Source: Ochotona curzoniae
Taxonomy: Eukaryota > Chordata > Mammalia > Lagomorpha > Ochotonidae
Length of the DNA: 64,000 nucleotides
Reading direction: 5' to 3'
NCBI RefSeq assembly: GCF_017591425.1
Contig: NW_024466599.1
Location: forward strand, 74,628,501 to 74,692,500
In this document: in pieces, positions 23,095 through 35,020 of the stretch
How positions within the stretch are numbered: the stretch's first letter is position 1
How the letters are laid out: every line of letters begins with the position of its first letter
Position numbers and translations under genes: made by a program
Notes under the pieces: model-generated
What the model was told of the DNA's origin: nothing
Databases searched by the model: none
The model's input: only the letters and a program-made list of their open reading frames with translations

Positions 23095-25060
23095 AGTAGT
23101 CATGCATGTCTGGGGAAAACTACAAGCTCAGAAAAGTTCTGAGAAGACCTTAAATTTACCCCAAAGACTGATCCTTGGCAAAACGGTAGCTTATAATAGT
23201 CAAAGAATTAGAAGCAGTAAAGAATCAGCAAACCCTGGAGCAGTGGGAAAATTTCCTTTCCAGACTTACATATTATATTCAAATGTCCAGTGTCCAACAA
23301 CAACCACCAGTCACGAGGCATGCAAAGAAATGGGAAAGTCTGGGGCACTCAAGGAAACAATAACAACAAAAACTGTCTCCCAGAAAAAAACAGATGGGAA
23401 ACTATGAGACGAAGATTTTTAAATAGCTTTTCTAAAGATGTGTAGGAACAAGTGTTTAATCTCGCAATTAAGATAACTGTGCACGTGACAGGATAACTGA
23501 GTTCATTTCAGCTCCCTGCTCATGCTGACCCTTGGAAACAGCAATGACAGCTCAAGTAATTGGGCTCCTAACGCATTTAGGAGACATGAGTTGAGTTCCA
23601 GCTTTGCGTGGTCTCAGTGCTAACGATCGTGGCTATCTGGAAAAGAACCATCAGATGGGAGCATTCTCTGTACCTCCCAAATAAACAAAAATTGAATTTT
23701 TTTAAAAAAAGATGCTAAAAGAACTAACTATGAAGATATGGAAAAAGTCAAGTAAATAATGTATGAACAAAAAAAAAAAAGAAAATAATAATAAACTGAT
23801 GGATCACCATTCCAACAAAAAGAAGTTATAGAGCTGGAAAGTACAGTAACTGCAGCTTGAACATTTACCAGAGGGGTCTGAGCAGGAAAATGAACAAGAT
23901 AATGAACTTGAAGACAAAAAAATTGAAATGTTTGAGTCTGAGAAACAGAAAAATGTTAAGGGAAAGTGAACAGAGCATAAGGAACCTATGGGATACTATC
24001 AGGTAGATTAACATACACTTTGTGAGAGTTATGAAAAGGAAAAAAGGAAAAGAGACTATTTAAAGAAATAATGGCTGAAAAAAAATCTAAATTTGATTAA
24101 AGACAGAAGCATAAAACTTCAAGAAATTGAGCAAACTCAAGATCAGGTTACCCCCAAAAGTTTCATGACAGATTATAATGGTTCTGGGCAAAGCCAGAGA
24201 CAAAGAGAATCTTGATGGAAGAGACAGCCTGTCACTCACAGAGATCTCCAGTGAGGCTATCAGCATTTCTCACCAGAAACATTAGAAACCAGAAGATAGC
24301 AGACAGATATATTCAAAATGCGGAAAGATGATCCACAAAATGAGAAAGTAAGGCATTCCCACAAGTCTGTAACAAAAACCTTAAGAAATTCCTAATCATC
24401 AGACCTGCTCTAGAAGAACATCTGTTCTGTAGGGTGAATTAAGGACACAGTAACCAAGATCTCAGTGGAAATATGTATGTGGGCAGGCTGGTTTCATTAT
24501 AACATCAGTTTGTAACATGGCTTAAGAGACTAATACATTTTAATAGAATAATTGACCTGTAAGTTATCATTATTGTAACTATGGTTTGTAACTAGTGCAT
24601 AGATATGCAATGATTAGTTCATGTTTGTGGACATATAACATGGAAAGATAGAATTTTGCGACATCAATAACTAAAGTGGGTAGGAATTGTGCTTTTCAAG
24701 CAGTTTTATGTAACTTGGCACATGTTCAATTACAGTAACATTGAGTATATTCGGTGAAGCCCAATGATAATCATAAGGAAAGACCAACTATATATTTACA
24801 AAAATAAGAAATAAATTTAAATATTTCACTTAAAAAATCAACAAAGTACAAAGATACAGCAGTGGGGGAAGGAGGAACAAAAGGCTCTAAAACATACAAA
24901 AAGAATTGCAAATGATGAAAGTGAATGCTGTGAATGTCTGTGCGCTAAAATCGAGTATAAAGACAAGGGTTGGCAGAATGAACCCAACAGAGGAATTCGC
25001 TGTGTGCTGGCAGTGAGGGACTCACTGGAAATGCAAGGATAAAGCGGGCAGAAAGTTAAA
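23095..25060 (+). mobile_element. HAL1/L1ME-type element, ORF1 region and 3' UTR
   Basis: Text typical of HAL1-like half-LINEs: gaggcatgcaaagaaatggg, the ORF1 C-terminal coding relic (agccagagacaaagagaatct, catttctcaccagaaacatt, tattcaaaatgcggaaag, gacctgctctagaagaaca) and the associated 3' UTR. No ORF2 follows directly. Interrupted by a C-SINE at 23510-23715. Full of stops. Confidence 0.6.
23510..23715 (+). mobile_element. Old C-SINE fragment
   Basis: Right portion with agctccctgctcatgctgac, atttaggagacatgagttg, a short CT region, and a ccaaataaacaaaaattg tail. Confidence 0.5.
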
Positions 25061-25079
25061 GACTGGAAATGGTAATCAC

Positions 25080-25560
25080 ACAGCATCGCTATTCCCAATA
25101 GTAGACATGTGGACAACATCCAAACGTCCATTCCCAGATGAATTCATAAACAAGATTTGCTATACACATATTTTTCACGTGAAAAGAAGGAAATTCTTAC
25201 CTGTACTATAAAATGAGTGAACCCTAAGGACCTTATTTGGCTAAGCGAAATAAACCAGTCACAAGGACAATTGCTGTATGACGTCACATGAGATTTCTTG
25301 AGTAGTCAAATTCGTGAGAACAGAAAGCGTCGTGGCTGTCAGGGTCCGAAGGGAGCAGGGAAGGGAACGTTACCGTTCCCTGGATGCAGAGCTTCAGTTA
25401 CGTAAGATCAGTTCTGGAGGTGGAAGATGACAGCGGTTGTACAAAATGAGAGCACCTAATATGACTCAACTACGTACTTAAGAATGACTAAGAAGGAAAA
25501 TTATAGATTACTGTATGTTGCCACAATCGAAAAGAGAATAAAGATGAGCTGCTATCAAGC
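25080..25560 (+). mobile_element. L1ME-type 3' end
   Basis: taagcgaaataaaccagtcac, ttgctgtatgacgtcacatg, gtagtcaaattcgtgagaac and ctggaggtggaagatgacag are the classic 3'-terminal L1ME blocks, in order. Confidence 0.75.
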
Positions 25561-25674
25561 CATGAGAGGAAAGGCTTTTATAGACAGGATGTTCAGTCAG
25601 AAAGTAAAATAAGAAGAAAAGGACAGATGGAATGTCCCTGCTACTTGGCTTTCCAAGCACTGGTTCACTCTTGT

Positions 25675-25726
25675 TTTTTTTCAAGATTTATCTTTACTTA
25701 TTGACATGCAGATTTACAGATAAAAG

Positions 25727-25774
<48 letters not shown>

Positions 25775-26018
25775 AGAGCTCTTCCATCTGCTGGTTCATT
25801 CCCCTCAACTGGTTTCAACAGCTGAGCTGAGCCCATCAGAAGTCAGGAGCCAGGAGCTTCTTCCAGATCTCCCATATTGGCGCAGAGGCCCAATGACTTT
25901 CTCAGGCTATCAGCACGGAGCTGGATCAGAAATGAAGCAGCGGGGACTAGAACCAGTGTCAATATGGGATGCTGGCAAGACAGATGGAAGATTAGCATGG
26001 TGAGCCAGCACATCAGCC
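25675..26018 (-). mobile_element. Old C-SINE with expanded GA tract
   Basis: Reversed tail ttcaagatttatctttacttattg, a (GA)n tract at 25731-25779, and ctcttccatctgctggttcattccc through to ggtgagccagcacatcagccc. Confidence 0.8.
25731..25779. repeat. (GA)n microsatellite
   Basis: Nearly pure GA array inside the reversed C-SINE. Confidence 0.9.
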
Positions 26019-26437
26019 CATATTTACTGACTTGTATTCTGAATTTGGAAACTAAAGTTGATCAAAGGAGAATTCCATAACATCTGGATATTAATACTTA
26101 TGGCAAATTAGTGTTTGTGGTTCTGAATTGACTTAAACCACTATTAAAGTGTTCTTTCACATTACACAGAATATTTTAAATTTTATGTGTGGTGAATATA
26201 CAACCAGGCAACTTCTTATTTTTCCTTGAGGATTCAAATTTATTTGATATTAACAGGTGTTTTCTTTCTTCTCTGATGTTAAGTAACTTTCACAGTGGAA
26301 AATGTGTTTTTAGTACTGCAAATATGCAAACCAGGATATCCTAACTTAGCACAGTTTCTGGTATTCTTAGAACATAATTAAGTTATTGTGAGAAACCAAT
26401 AAGGTAAGACATTAAAACATTGTTTGAAAAGTATAAA
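26019..26437. other. AT-rich intergenic DNA
   Basis: No gene and no recognised repeat. Confidence 0.4.
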
Positions 26438-26745
26438 TTATTGAGGGTGGCATTGCGCCATACCAGGTAAAACTGCTGCCACCACTGGCATTCCGTGTGG
26501 GCAACCAGTTCATGTTGTGACTATTCTGCTTTGGCTTCAGCTAGTGGCATGGGAAACACAATGGAAGATGGTTTGCTTTTGGGGTTCCTACAAATGGGAA
26601 ATCTAGGCGAAGCTCTCGGCTCACGGCTTTGGCCTGGCTCAACCGTGGCAGCCTTGGCTACGTTGGGAGAAAATCAGTGGATGGAAGGCTTCTATCGCTC
26701 ACACTCTCTCTCTCTGTCAAGTAAGTAAATAATACCTTTTTAAAA
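26438..26745 (+). mobile_element. Old C-SINE
   Basis: gggtggcattgcgccataccagg, ggcattccgtgtgggcaaccag, cttggctacgttgggagaaaatcagtgg, then a CT run and A tail. Confidence 0.7.
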
Positions 26746-26884
26746 TAAGAAAAGTGCAAGTTATTGAATAAATAAAATGCATAAAGTTCGTTCTAGGTAT
26801 GATTGTAAATTTAATTTTAAGATATTACTGAACTGTTTGCTAAAGAGATTTGTGTCATACGTATATATATATATATATATTTCT

Positions 26885-27213
26885 AGCATTTATTTTATTT
26901 TTATTGGAAAGGCAGGTCATATTTACAAAGAGAAGGAGAGACAGAAAAAAAGAGCTTCTTTTTGGTGGTTCATTCCCCAAATGGCCTCAAAGGCCAGAGC
27001 TGGGTTGATCTGAAGCAAGGAGCCAGGAGCCCCTTCCGAGTCTCCCACGCCGGTGCAGGGTCCCAAGGCTTTGGGCCATCCTCAACTGCTTTCCTAGACC
27101 ACAAGCAGGGAGCTGGATGGGAAGTGGAGTGCCAGGGTAGGAGCCAGTACCCATATGGGAACTCAACGCATGCAAGGTAAGGATTTAGCCATGGAGCCAT
27201 CGTTCCAGGCTCA
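26885..27213 (-). mobile_element. C-SINE, intermediate age
   Basis: Reversed tail gcatttattttatttttattgg after an (AT)n run (26860-26880), then the full central region, ending gccatggagccatcgttccagg. Confidence 0.85.
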
Positions 27214-29677
27214 AGAAGTGGTATACAATATACAACAGATTGACTTTAATTAATTCCTGAAAGTTCTGATCTTTGGGCCTGGGTTTACATACACAATAAA
27301 ATGGAGGTTTGTGCAAGCAGCTGAGCAGAAAACGAGCACCAGTCAAATTTTTTTTTAAAGAAAAGTTGATTGTTGTTTGTAAACACTGAAAAATAAGTAG
27401 AAAACTCTTATAATGAAAATGATACTGAGGAAGGAGTGCATTTGCAAATAGCTAGCATCTACTTGTCCTTCATTCAGCATCAGGGAAAGAAGCCACCTCA
27501 AGGACATGCTGTTTGGACACCTGTCATCATGACCGTTATTATCTGATTAATCACGTTGCATTTGCCTTGCTTCAAGAGCTAAGATGCTGTTTTCTACGGT
27601 TAGAAGGCATCGTTAGGGGAGTTAAAATCTTCCATGGTGCTTTCCTGTGCCATACAAATAGGGATAGATCTGTTAGACAACGACACAGCTACTGTCACCA
27701 ACAGTCCTGCACTGAGGCACTCTGCTGCCAGTGTAAGCAGAAGGTGCATGCCAAACACTCGCAAAAGTCTGCATCTATACTCATCCTCGGTGCAGGACTT
27801 ATATGGCGGGACTATGGAAGACAATATTTACGCGGCATCTAAAATTCGGAGGATAATCAGCGTATGGCTCTTGACCTGAAGGAAAAGACAATCCATACTT
27901 CACATTGACCCTCATCAACCAAGTACTGCCTTATGTGCTGGGCATGGTCTCGAGATGGAGATGAGCAAAATAGACATAGGCCGCCTGCAAGGGGTTTGCA
28001 AAGGACTTCGGATTCAGTTCGGCTGGCCAGTGGATGCTTAAGCTTCCTCTGCAACATCCCCAATAATAAGTTGTTGCAAAACCTGTGTATTCGCTTCCTC
28101 AACATCCATTCCTACTTTCCTGCTCATCAAGCATTTGTGTTCCAGATTCCAGGTACAGGACACTGTTTGGAAAACTGTTAGGGATAGAAAAGAAGCACAA
28201 CAATGTTTGAAAAACTGCTTTCCTCCTATACTGCTAAAGCTGAAAAGCTAGATCCTCCTGCAGCTCAAGTTCCAGAAATGACTTCATTGCCGTAAGTCAG
28301 AGACACACCCCGGAGCCACAGCTCTGTGAGTGAACAGCAGGAGAACACACAGGCAGAGCGTGTGAGGCACCCACCTGACTGGTGAGGATCAAGGAAGAAG
28401 GAGGGTTGATTTTAGGATGAAGGTGTTTCCACAGTTTGGCCCTGGCTTGCTCTATCTTCCCTTTGAACGATTTTGGGAATTCCTTAATAACTCCTACTAA
28501 ATCCTTTCCTATTGAAACTGGAGCTGATGTATTGCCTGTGACTGGCTACAAACTTGGGTTATGGTATCAATCCAGTGTTTGTTCTTATTGTTTTGCAATA
28601 AGGAAGTGTTGCCTGCAGAGTGTACATTTGTAATATTGGTTGTTACTTCTGTAATTATAATATACACACACAAAAAGAAAGACAATGACAGCTAAAATTC
28701 TGTGATTTTTTTCTCATGTTCTCCATTTCCAAGAAGAGGCCAAATGTATATATAGTTCTAAAACTATAAAAGTCAAGGTAATTTGTATTGTCAGGTCTAT
28801 CTGCCCCTGTAGAAACTGCATGAACTGATTGAATTTCTAAATCAAACTCTTGATTTTGAAACATAAAGGAACACATTTCCCTGATTGCATAAAAAGTTTT
28901 AAAAATGCTAAATATTAATAAGCACATGCCCCAAGATTGGTATTCTATACCTAAAGAGTGCTGGACAATAATTAAGATGAAAAAGTAGTTAAGATAACAG
29001 AAAAGCACGGATTTTACCACCTAAGCTTGAATATTTCTAACTTATAAATAAAGTCTTTAACAATAAAGCTCGAATAACTTAGTTTAAAAAAACTGAGCTG
29101 CTTATTTCAGGAAATCTGTATTTCCCAGGTTAAAATGTTCCTTTGAGTCTAAAGTCAAAATAGCATCATGCAGGTGTTTACAGTCTAATCACTGAAAACT
29201 CTGTTCGTAAAGAGACAAGATAGTTTAATCACACACTAGGTTGTGATGTGCTCACTGAAATTGGACACAATTTAAGATATCAGCTATGATGCTTGATTTT
29301 GGAAAAACACTCGGAAAATGGGCCAGGAATGTTTCTGCAGTAGAAATAGGAAAGGTGGTATGCAAATGCTTCAGAGTCATTTAAGGATATTGAAGAATAA
29401 TTTTTAATCACATGATTTGATAGATTGAGAAAGAAAATTCTAGTTTGGTGATATTACCAGATGCAGTAGGCTAATTGCTTTCAGAGTTTAGAAGTGGTTC
29501 TGTGTAAGAGTGAAGAAATAAATTAGACAGGTTTTTAATTTTTGATTTGCAGTCTTATAGAACATTTAGAAAATAAAGCTATCAAGATCCATTTGGCAAA
29601 AAGTTGTGTTTCCTTTCAGAACTCTTATTTTACCATTCTTTCATGAATCTAAGATGGCTTTCCTAGAATGGTCATAT
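27214..29677. promoter_or_regulatory. Repeat-poor 2.4-kb block, candidate conserved DNA
   Basis: Mostly free of lagomorph repeats. 27430-28200 has higher complexity and a PBX-HOX-like TGATTAAT at 27544-27551. A piece near 27925-27990 (tgccttatgtgctgggcatg ... gatgagcaaaatagacatag) resembles a widespread ancient mammalian repeat. Open frames in 27513-27842 are not supported by splice sites or homology. Function unproven. Confidence 0.3.
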
Positions 29678-29945
29678 TCTGGGACTGGTGCCATGGTGTA
29701 GGAGGCTAAGCCTCTTTCTATCGTACCAACATCCCATTTAGGTGCCAGTTCAAGACCTGGCTGCTCCACTTCCCATCCAGCTCCCTGTTAATGGTCTGGT
29801 AAAGCAGTGGAAGATGGCCCAAGTGGTGGGAAACCCACAAGAAGCTCCCGGCTTCAGGCCAGCCCATCTGGGGAAAGAACCAGTGGATAGAAGATCTCTG
29901 TCTGTCTTTCTCTGTAACTGCTTTTCAACAAAACTATGTGAAGAA
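29678..29945 (+). mobile_element. C-SINE, shortened
   Basis: gggactggtgccatggtgtagg head, gtgccagttcaagacctggctgctcc, gtggaagatggcccaagtgg. The right half is shortened and ends caacaaaac at the L1 5' end. Confidence 0.75.
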
Positions 29946-29949
29946 CATT

Positions 29950-32530
29950 GAGATGGTGGAATAGGGTAAGGACACGTTTAGACAGATGGAGAAACATTAG
30001 CCAGTATGAAGCAGAGAGGGCACATTCCACGGAACAGGAGAGGACAGAACAACAGCAGCGGGGCATCTGGAGACTGAGAGACACAGGAAAGCAGTGGACA
30101 CACGGTGTGCTGTTGCAGTGACAGACACCACAGTGGCATTCAGTGAGTGGTGATCTGAAACTGCAGCGTCAGCCAGTATTCCACCAACAAGGTGGGAAGG
30201 GACTTTCACCGGGAGCTCAGGAGGTGAACCCAAAGAACTGCCCATCCTGCTGGTCTGTTTGATCTGACCAGGAGCAGAGACAGAGCAGCAGGTCCCAGAT
30301 GAGCAGTGTGAGAACAGGGTGGATTTCACAACCCAGTCCACCCTCTACAGCTGAATCAGGTGCCATTTGTTTAAGTAGGCAAGGACAGGACTGCACATGC
30401 ACTGAGCTGGGAGCGAACCCATTTCTGGCTCAGCAAACTGCAACAATGCAGCATCCTACAGGTTCCACCCAAGATAGGTCCGGGCAGCCAGCAGATAGCC
30501 AGCAGATCAAGAACTCTAGTAGTGGCACATCAGGTGCCATTTTGTACTGTATGACAAAGACTTTAAGACTGTAGGGACAACAGTGAGCTGTGCATGCGCT
30601 GAGCTGGGAGAGAACTCACTGAGCTCAGCGTGTTGTACTAGTCCCAGATTGAAAATAATATTGATTCTGGTATCATACAGATCAAAATACATCCGTGTGG
30701 CCCTCACACCTAATGGCCAACAGGTTCCGGCAAGATCAGCACCATCAGCAGGCTAGTTATATAGGACACCTGGTGTTTCCCTAATCCTGTGAACTGTTCT
30801 AACAGGAAGTGGTAGAAAGGTTGTACAGACAATATCACAGGAGGTGGAGACTGGTGATCCAGGGCCTGGGGCCACAGACACCATGGTGGGAGTTTAACAT
30901 AAGAACCCAGACTTGGAACTCGCTGGAGGGAGTCACAAGTGACTGCAAACAAAAAGCCATGCCTCAACTACAATAAGTAAAATTGTAGACTTGTGGATGA
31001 CACAGTTTAGAAACCTGCCCCAAGGAGAAGAATCTGATAACAAGAAATACAATAACCAAGAACAAAAGAAGACTCTCCTGCAAGAAGCAAAAAGTTTTGC
31101 CAACCTCAGAGTTAACTGAGGAATACATGGAGAAAATTGGGGATACAGAATTCAAAACACCTGCTATAAAGCTTCTTATCAACAATGAGAAGCACGTAAA
31201 GCAGGCATTCAAATAATTTAAGGAGTATGTCACACAGAAAATGAATCAAATGAAAGCTGATATATTAGAAATTAAGAATACATGGGGTGGGGCAGAGTGC
31301 GGTGGCTTGGAGGCTAAAGTCCTCACCTTGCACGTGCTAGGATCCCATATGCATGCTGGTTCTAATCCTGGCAGCCCCGTTTCCCATCCAGCTCCCTACT
31401 TGTGGCCTGGGAAAGCAGTCGAGGATGGTCCAAAGCCTTGGGACCCTGCACCCACAGGGGAGACCTGGAAGAGCTCTTGGTTGCTGGCTCCTTGTTTCAG
31501 CTTGGTGCAGCTCTAGCCTTTGTAGACACTTGAAGAGTGATTCATCAAACAGAAGATTTTCCTCTCCATCTCCCCTCCTCTGTATATATCTGACTTTGCA
31601 ATAAAAATAAATAAATCTTTAAAAACAAAAGAATACAGTGGAGAGTCTCCAAAATAGAATGAATGAAGCAGAAGAAAGAATCTCAGAATTGGAAGCTATT
31701 TCCTGTCACCAGGAGGAAACAAAAAGCTGAGAGCAGAGCTGGATCAAGCTAAAAAAGATATTCAAGAACTGAAAGACATTATTAAAAAGCCAAATATAAG
31801 AGTTACGGGAGTCCCAGAAGGTGCAGAAAGAATAAAGGTGTATTCAATAAAATAATAAGGGAAATTTTCCCTAATCTAGAGAAAGAATTGGGAAACAACA
31901 TCCAGCAGGGGCACAGAACTCCCAACAGGGTTGACCCAAAGCAATCTTCACCATGACATAATAATCAAGCTCTCTTCAATCGAACATAAGCAAAAGATGC
32001 TGAAATGTGCATGTGAAAAAAATCAAATGGTATATAAATGAATGCCAATTAAACTCACAAGAGACCTTTCACAGGAAACTCTACAGGCCAGAAGAGAATG
32101 GAGCAATGTATACCAGACTCTAAAAGCAAAACAATTGTTGGCCCAGGATAACGTACCTAGCAAAACTTTCCTTTGTCTTTGAAAATGAAATAAAATCCTT
32201 CCACAGTAAGAAAAGTTGAAAGAATATGCTTGTTCCAAACCTGCCCCTCAAATGATACTTCAAGATGTTCTCTTGACAGAGAAGAATAGCGCCCACCAAA
32301 ACCAAAGGCAAATAGGAAGAACATCCCAGAAAAACAACCACAGAAGATTAACTCAATGAATAGCCCATTGCTAAATGACAGGACCAAATTACCACCCATT
32401 CATATTAATCCTGATTGTAAATGGCTTAAACTTATCAATCAGACATCATAAATTAGTAGACTGGATTTAAAAAAAAAAAACAGAAGCCATATATTTGTTG
32501 CCTACAGAAAACAGATCTCACAAACTCACT
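29950..32530 (+). mobile_element. L1 5' UTR, ORF1 and start of ORF2; rest missing
   Basis: Starts gagatggtggaatagg, an L1 5'-end signature. A 5' UTR runs to about 31.0 kb, then ORF1 relic text (aagaattggaagctatttcc, aactgaaagacattat, gtcccagaaggtgcagaaag, gacataataatcaagctctct), then the ORF1-ORF2 spacer, and an ORF2-type start atgacaggaccaaatta at 32375. Homology stops about 150 bp into ORF2. Stops and frameshifts are throughout. A C-SINE sits inside ORF1 at 31286-31628. Having a 5' end without a 3' end is unusual for an L1 remnant and implies a later deletion. Confidence 0.75.
31286..31628 (+). mobile_element. C-SINE inside L1 ORF1
   Basis: gggcagagtgcggtggcttgg head, ggttctaatcctgg B box, aataaataaatctttaaaaa tail. 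aagaatac occurs just before (31274-31281) and just after (31629-31636) as a short target duplication. Confidence 0.88.
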
Positions 32531-32539
32531 TGAGCTCAA

Positions 32540-32705
32540 GTGGCTATCACCTTCTCTATCTGCCTGCCATCAATGTTAAAGACCTGAACTGAGATCCGGG
32601 CCTCTGGCTTCAGCCTGTCCAAGCCATAGCTGCTGTAGGAATTTAGGAAGTGAACCAGTGCCCAGGAGTTCTGTGTCACTCTGCCTTTCAAATTTTAAAA
32701 ACCAG
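32540..32705 (+). mobile_element. Old C-SINE right half
   Basis: gggcctctggcttcagcctg, catagctgctgtaggaatttagg, aagtgaaccagtgcccagg, ctgcctttcaaatttt. Confidence 0.6.
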
Positions 32706-33069
32706 TAATAAATAACTACTGCTCTCCTGCTGTGCCTCCCCATTCCATTGTGCAACCCACAGGAAAGACATCTGGTGGGCAGCTAGTTCTTGAGCTCTGA
32801 AAAACAACCTACACAAATACAATACAATCTTGTGTTTTTACCCAGGAGAAGGGAAGCGTGCTAGCAGGGAGTCCGCTGTGGATCTGAGTGTTGAAACAGA
32901 AGAAAGTGGAGTGCGTCCTTGAAACAGAATGGTAACAGCGATCAGATTGCTTGGATAAAGGCAAGAGTGAGGGCTGTTAACAAAGACCCGGTGTAACTGG
33001 CTCATCTTAGAGCGGTGATTAGGTCTGTGTGCTTCAGGATTTTGTCAACTAGCTCCATCCAAGGACCTT
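32706..33069. other. Intergenic DNA, nothing recognised
   Basis: Unique-looking, no gene. Confidence 0.4.
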
Positions 33070-33215
33070 CTTAAGTTATTTGACATCTGTGTACCTTAGC
33101 TTTTAGTTTTTTTATATCTAATATGAGGATGCTGATAGTGTCTTACAGGGATGGTATCATGACTAAATGAGATAAAACTTTCATAGTGCCTAGAACAGTG
33201 CTCAATTAAAGCCAT
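33070..33215 (+). mobile_element. MIR
   Basis: Ordered MIR blocks: gacatctgtgtaccttagc, gaggatgctgatagtgtcttacagggatgg, actaaatgagataaaact, gcctagaacagtgctcaat. Confidence 0.75.
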
Positions 33216-33950
33216 ACAATGTCAAAGCTCTCCAAAGTCTAATCCTTTTTCTGTATAAGCATTATACATATTTGCATACATATATATGACTTCAATGATA
33301 CATATAAAGTATTTCATATATGTATGCTTAAATGCATATGTAAATGTAGTATATTTCATTCTCTTTGACATTTCTTGAAATTGTATTCTGTGGTCCATTG
33401 GGTCCATATCTTTTCTCTGACAGAGACACAAAAGCAGTGTTGCTCTTATCTTTGCTTTCTCAAAAGCTTAAAAATGAAAACTACACATGAGACCAAGTCT
33501 CGGTTGTTGAATCCTAATCACAGTCCCCTTCCATAGATTTCCACTGTCAGGCTGCATCATCTGCTTGGTATTTTTTCCATGTGGTCCCCTGCACTTCCTC
33601 CATTTGTCCTAAGTCTCCTCCATGCTGTTGGTTGTGGTTTGCTGAAATTTGATTACGAAGTCTTTATTTACTTTCCCCACACCCTCAGTATTTATATTAA
33701 TTTCCATTGTATTCTTTCCATTTTTTCCATTTTTCCCACTCAGAAAGCCCTGGTATCCCAAGTCTATCCAGTCTAGAACCTTCTTTGTTTGGTACTCCTT
33801 TGTTTAGTTTTCTTTACGTCAAGCTTATCACCCATCACAGGGGTTCTGGGTGTTAAATCCAAGTCCATGCTCAGAGCATGAGCGAAAGGAGCATCCTCAA
33901 TGATGCAAGCATTTTATATCCACTATGATTTCAAATTAAGGAGTCATTCA
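33216..33950. other. AT-rich intergenic DNA
   Basis: TA-rich runs at 33270-33360. No gene or confident repeat. Confidence 0.4.
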
Positions 33951-34300
33951 CAATCCCCCTGGTCTATGTGCACTTTTTAAAAAACGACAACGTTGATGCA
34001 AAGTCGCTGTAAACATGGCCAAGAAGACACTAGTCTTAGATACAGTGACCCTGAACTTCTGTGTGATTGAAGACATTTCAAGGCACAACAAACTGTGTGA
34101 TAAATTCGCCTTTGTGCTTCATGCAAATTTGTTGTATTTTTGATAAGCAAGCTTGGAGAAATGACGCTTGAATCATCACGACAGGAATGACTGACAGCTC
34201 CATAGCTGTGTTGTTTCTTTTATAGCAAACATGATTGACAGCTTGCAGGTAAAGATCACATGTGGATGCATTTGGGACACACTGAACGCAGTGGAAAAAA
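33951..34300. promoter_or_regulatory. Candidate developmental enhancer with POU and PBX-MEIS sites
   Basis: Repeat-free block with octamer ATGCAAAT (34121-34128), TGACAG (34192-34197) and the exact PBX-MEIS composite TGATTGACAG (34232-34241), all within 125 bp. If human gene order holds, the nearest upstream gene would be POU3F3, whose product binds octamer-like sites. That link is speculation. No conservation data could be consulted. Confidence 0.4.
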
Positions 34301-34687
34301 ACAACAAAGACAATATTTGCTCTATAGGTTGTTGATTAAAATTATATGAACACAGTAAATATATATATATTCTGGCAGGACAGGTTTACTTGTAGGTCAA
34401 CCCAAGCCCCATTTTAAAACTAGTATAAAGTCTTTCTCTATATGCTAAAAAAAATACCTGTCATAAGCAAATTCTATTTTGAGCACAATTTACATCACTT
34501 CTTTTCTTACTCCACAACTGCACAATATGGTTTATTTATCTTAGAGCATTCCAGATAACTAGGGAATTTTCAATTTGTAATTCCCAGTATCAGTCAAGTT
34601 ATCCTCTTGTGAGGATTAAGTAAAAAAATATCTGGTCACACTAAAAAGAAAAATTTTGCAATTTCATTTCTATATATACACTGTTAG
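34301..34687. other. AT-rich intergenic DNA
   Basis: Contains a short TA run near 34358-34370. No gene. Confidence 0.4.
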
Positions 34688-34697
34688 GAATTGAAAA

Positions 34698-35010
34698 TAG
34701 GGGCTTGGCGCATTAGCCTAGCAGCTAAAGTCCTTACCTTGAACACGTCGGGATTCCATAAAGGTGCCGGTTCTAATCCTGGCAGCTCCACTTCCCATTC
34801 AGCTCCCTGCTTGTGGCCTTGGAAAGCAGTCGAGGACGGCCCAAAGCCTTGGGACCCTGCACCCATGTGGGAGACCCGGAAGAGGCTCCTGGCTTCGGAT
34901 CAGCACAGCTCCGGCTATTGCGGCTGCTTGGAGAGTGAATCAGTGGATGGAAGATCTTCCTCTCTGTATATCTGAGTTTGGATTAAAAATAAATACATCT
35001 TTTAAAAAAA
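34698..35010 (+). mobile_element. C-SINE with 10-bp target duplication
   Basis: ggggcttggcgcattagcc head, ggttctaatcctgg, gaggacggcccaaagcc, aataaatacatcttttaaa tail. Flanked by gaattgaaaa at 34688-34697 and 35011-35020. Confidence 0.92.
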
Positions 35011-35020
35011 GAATTGAAAA

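Noticed and set aside
27513..27842. 109-codon plus ORF in a repeat-poor block
   Set aside because: No splice sites, family resemblance or start context that would support a gene; treated as non-coding.
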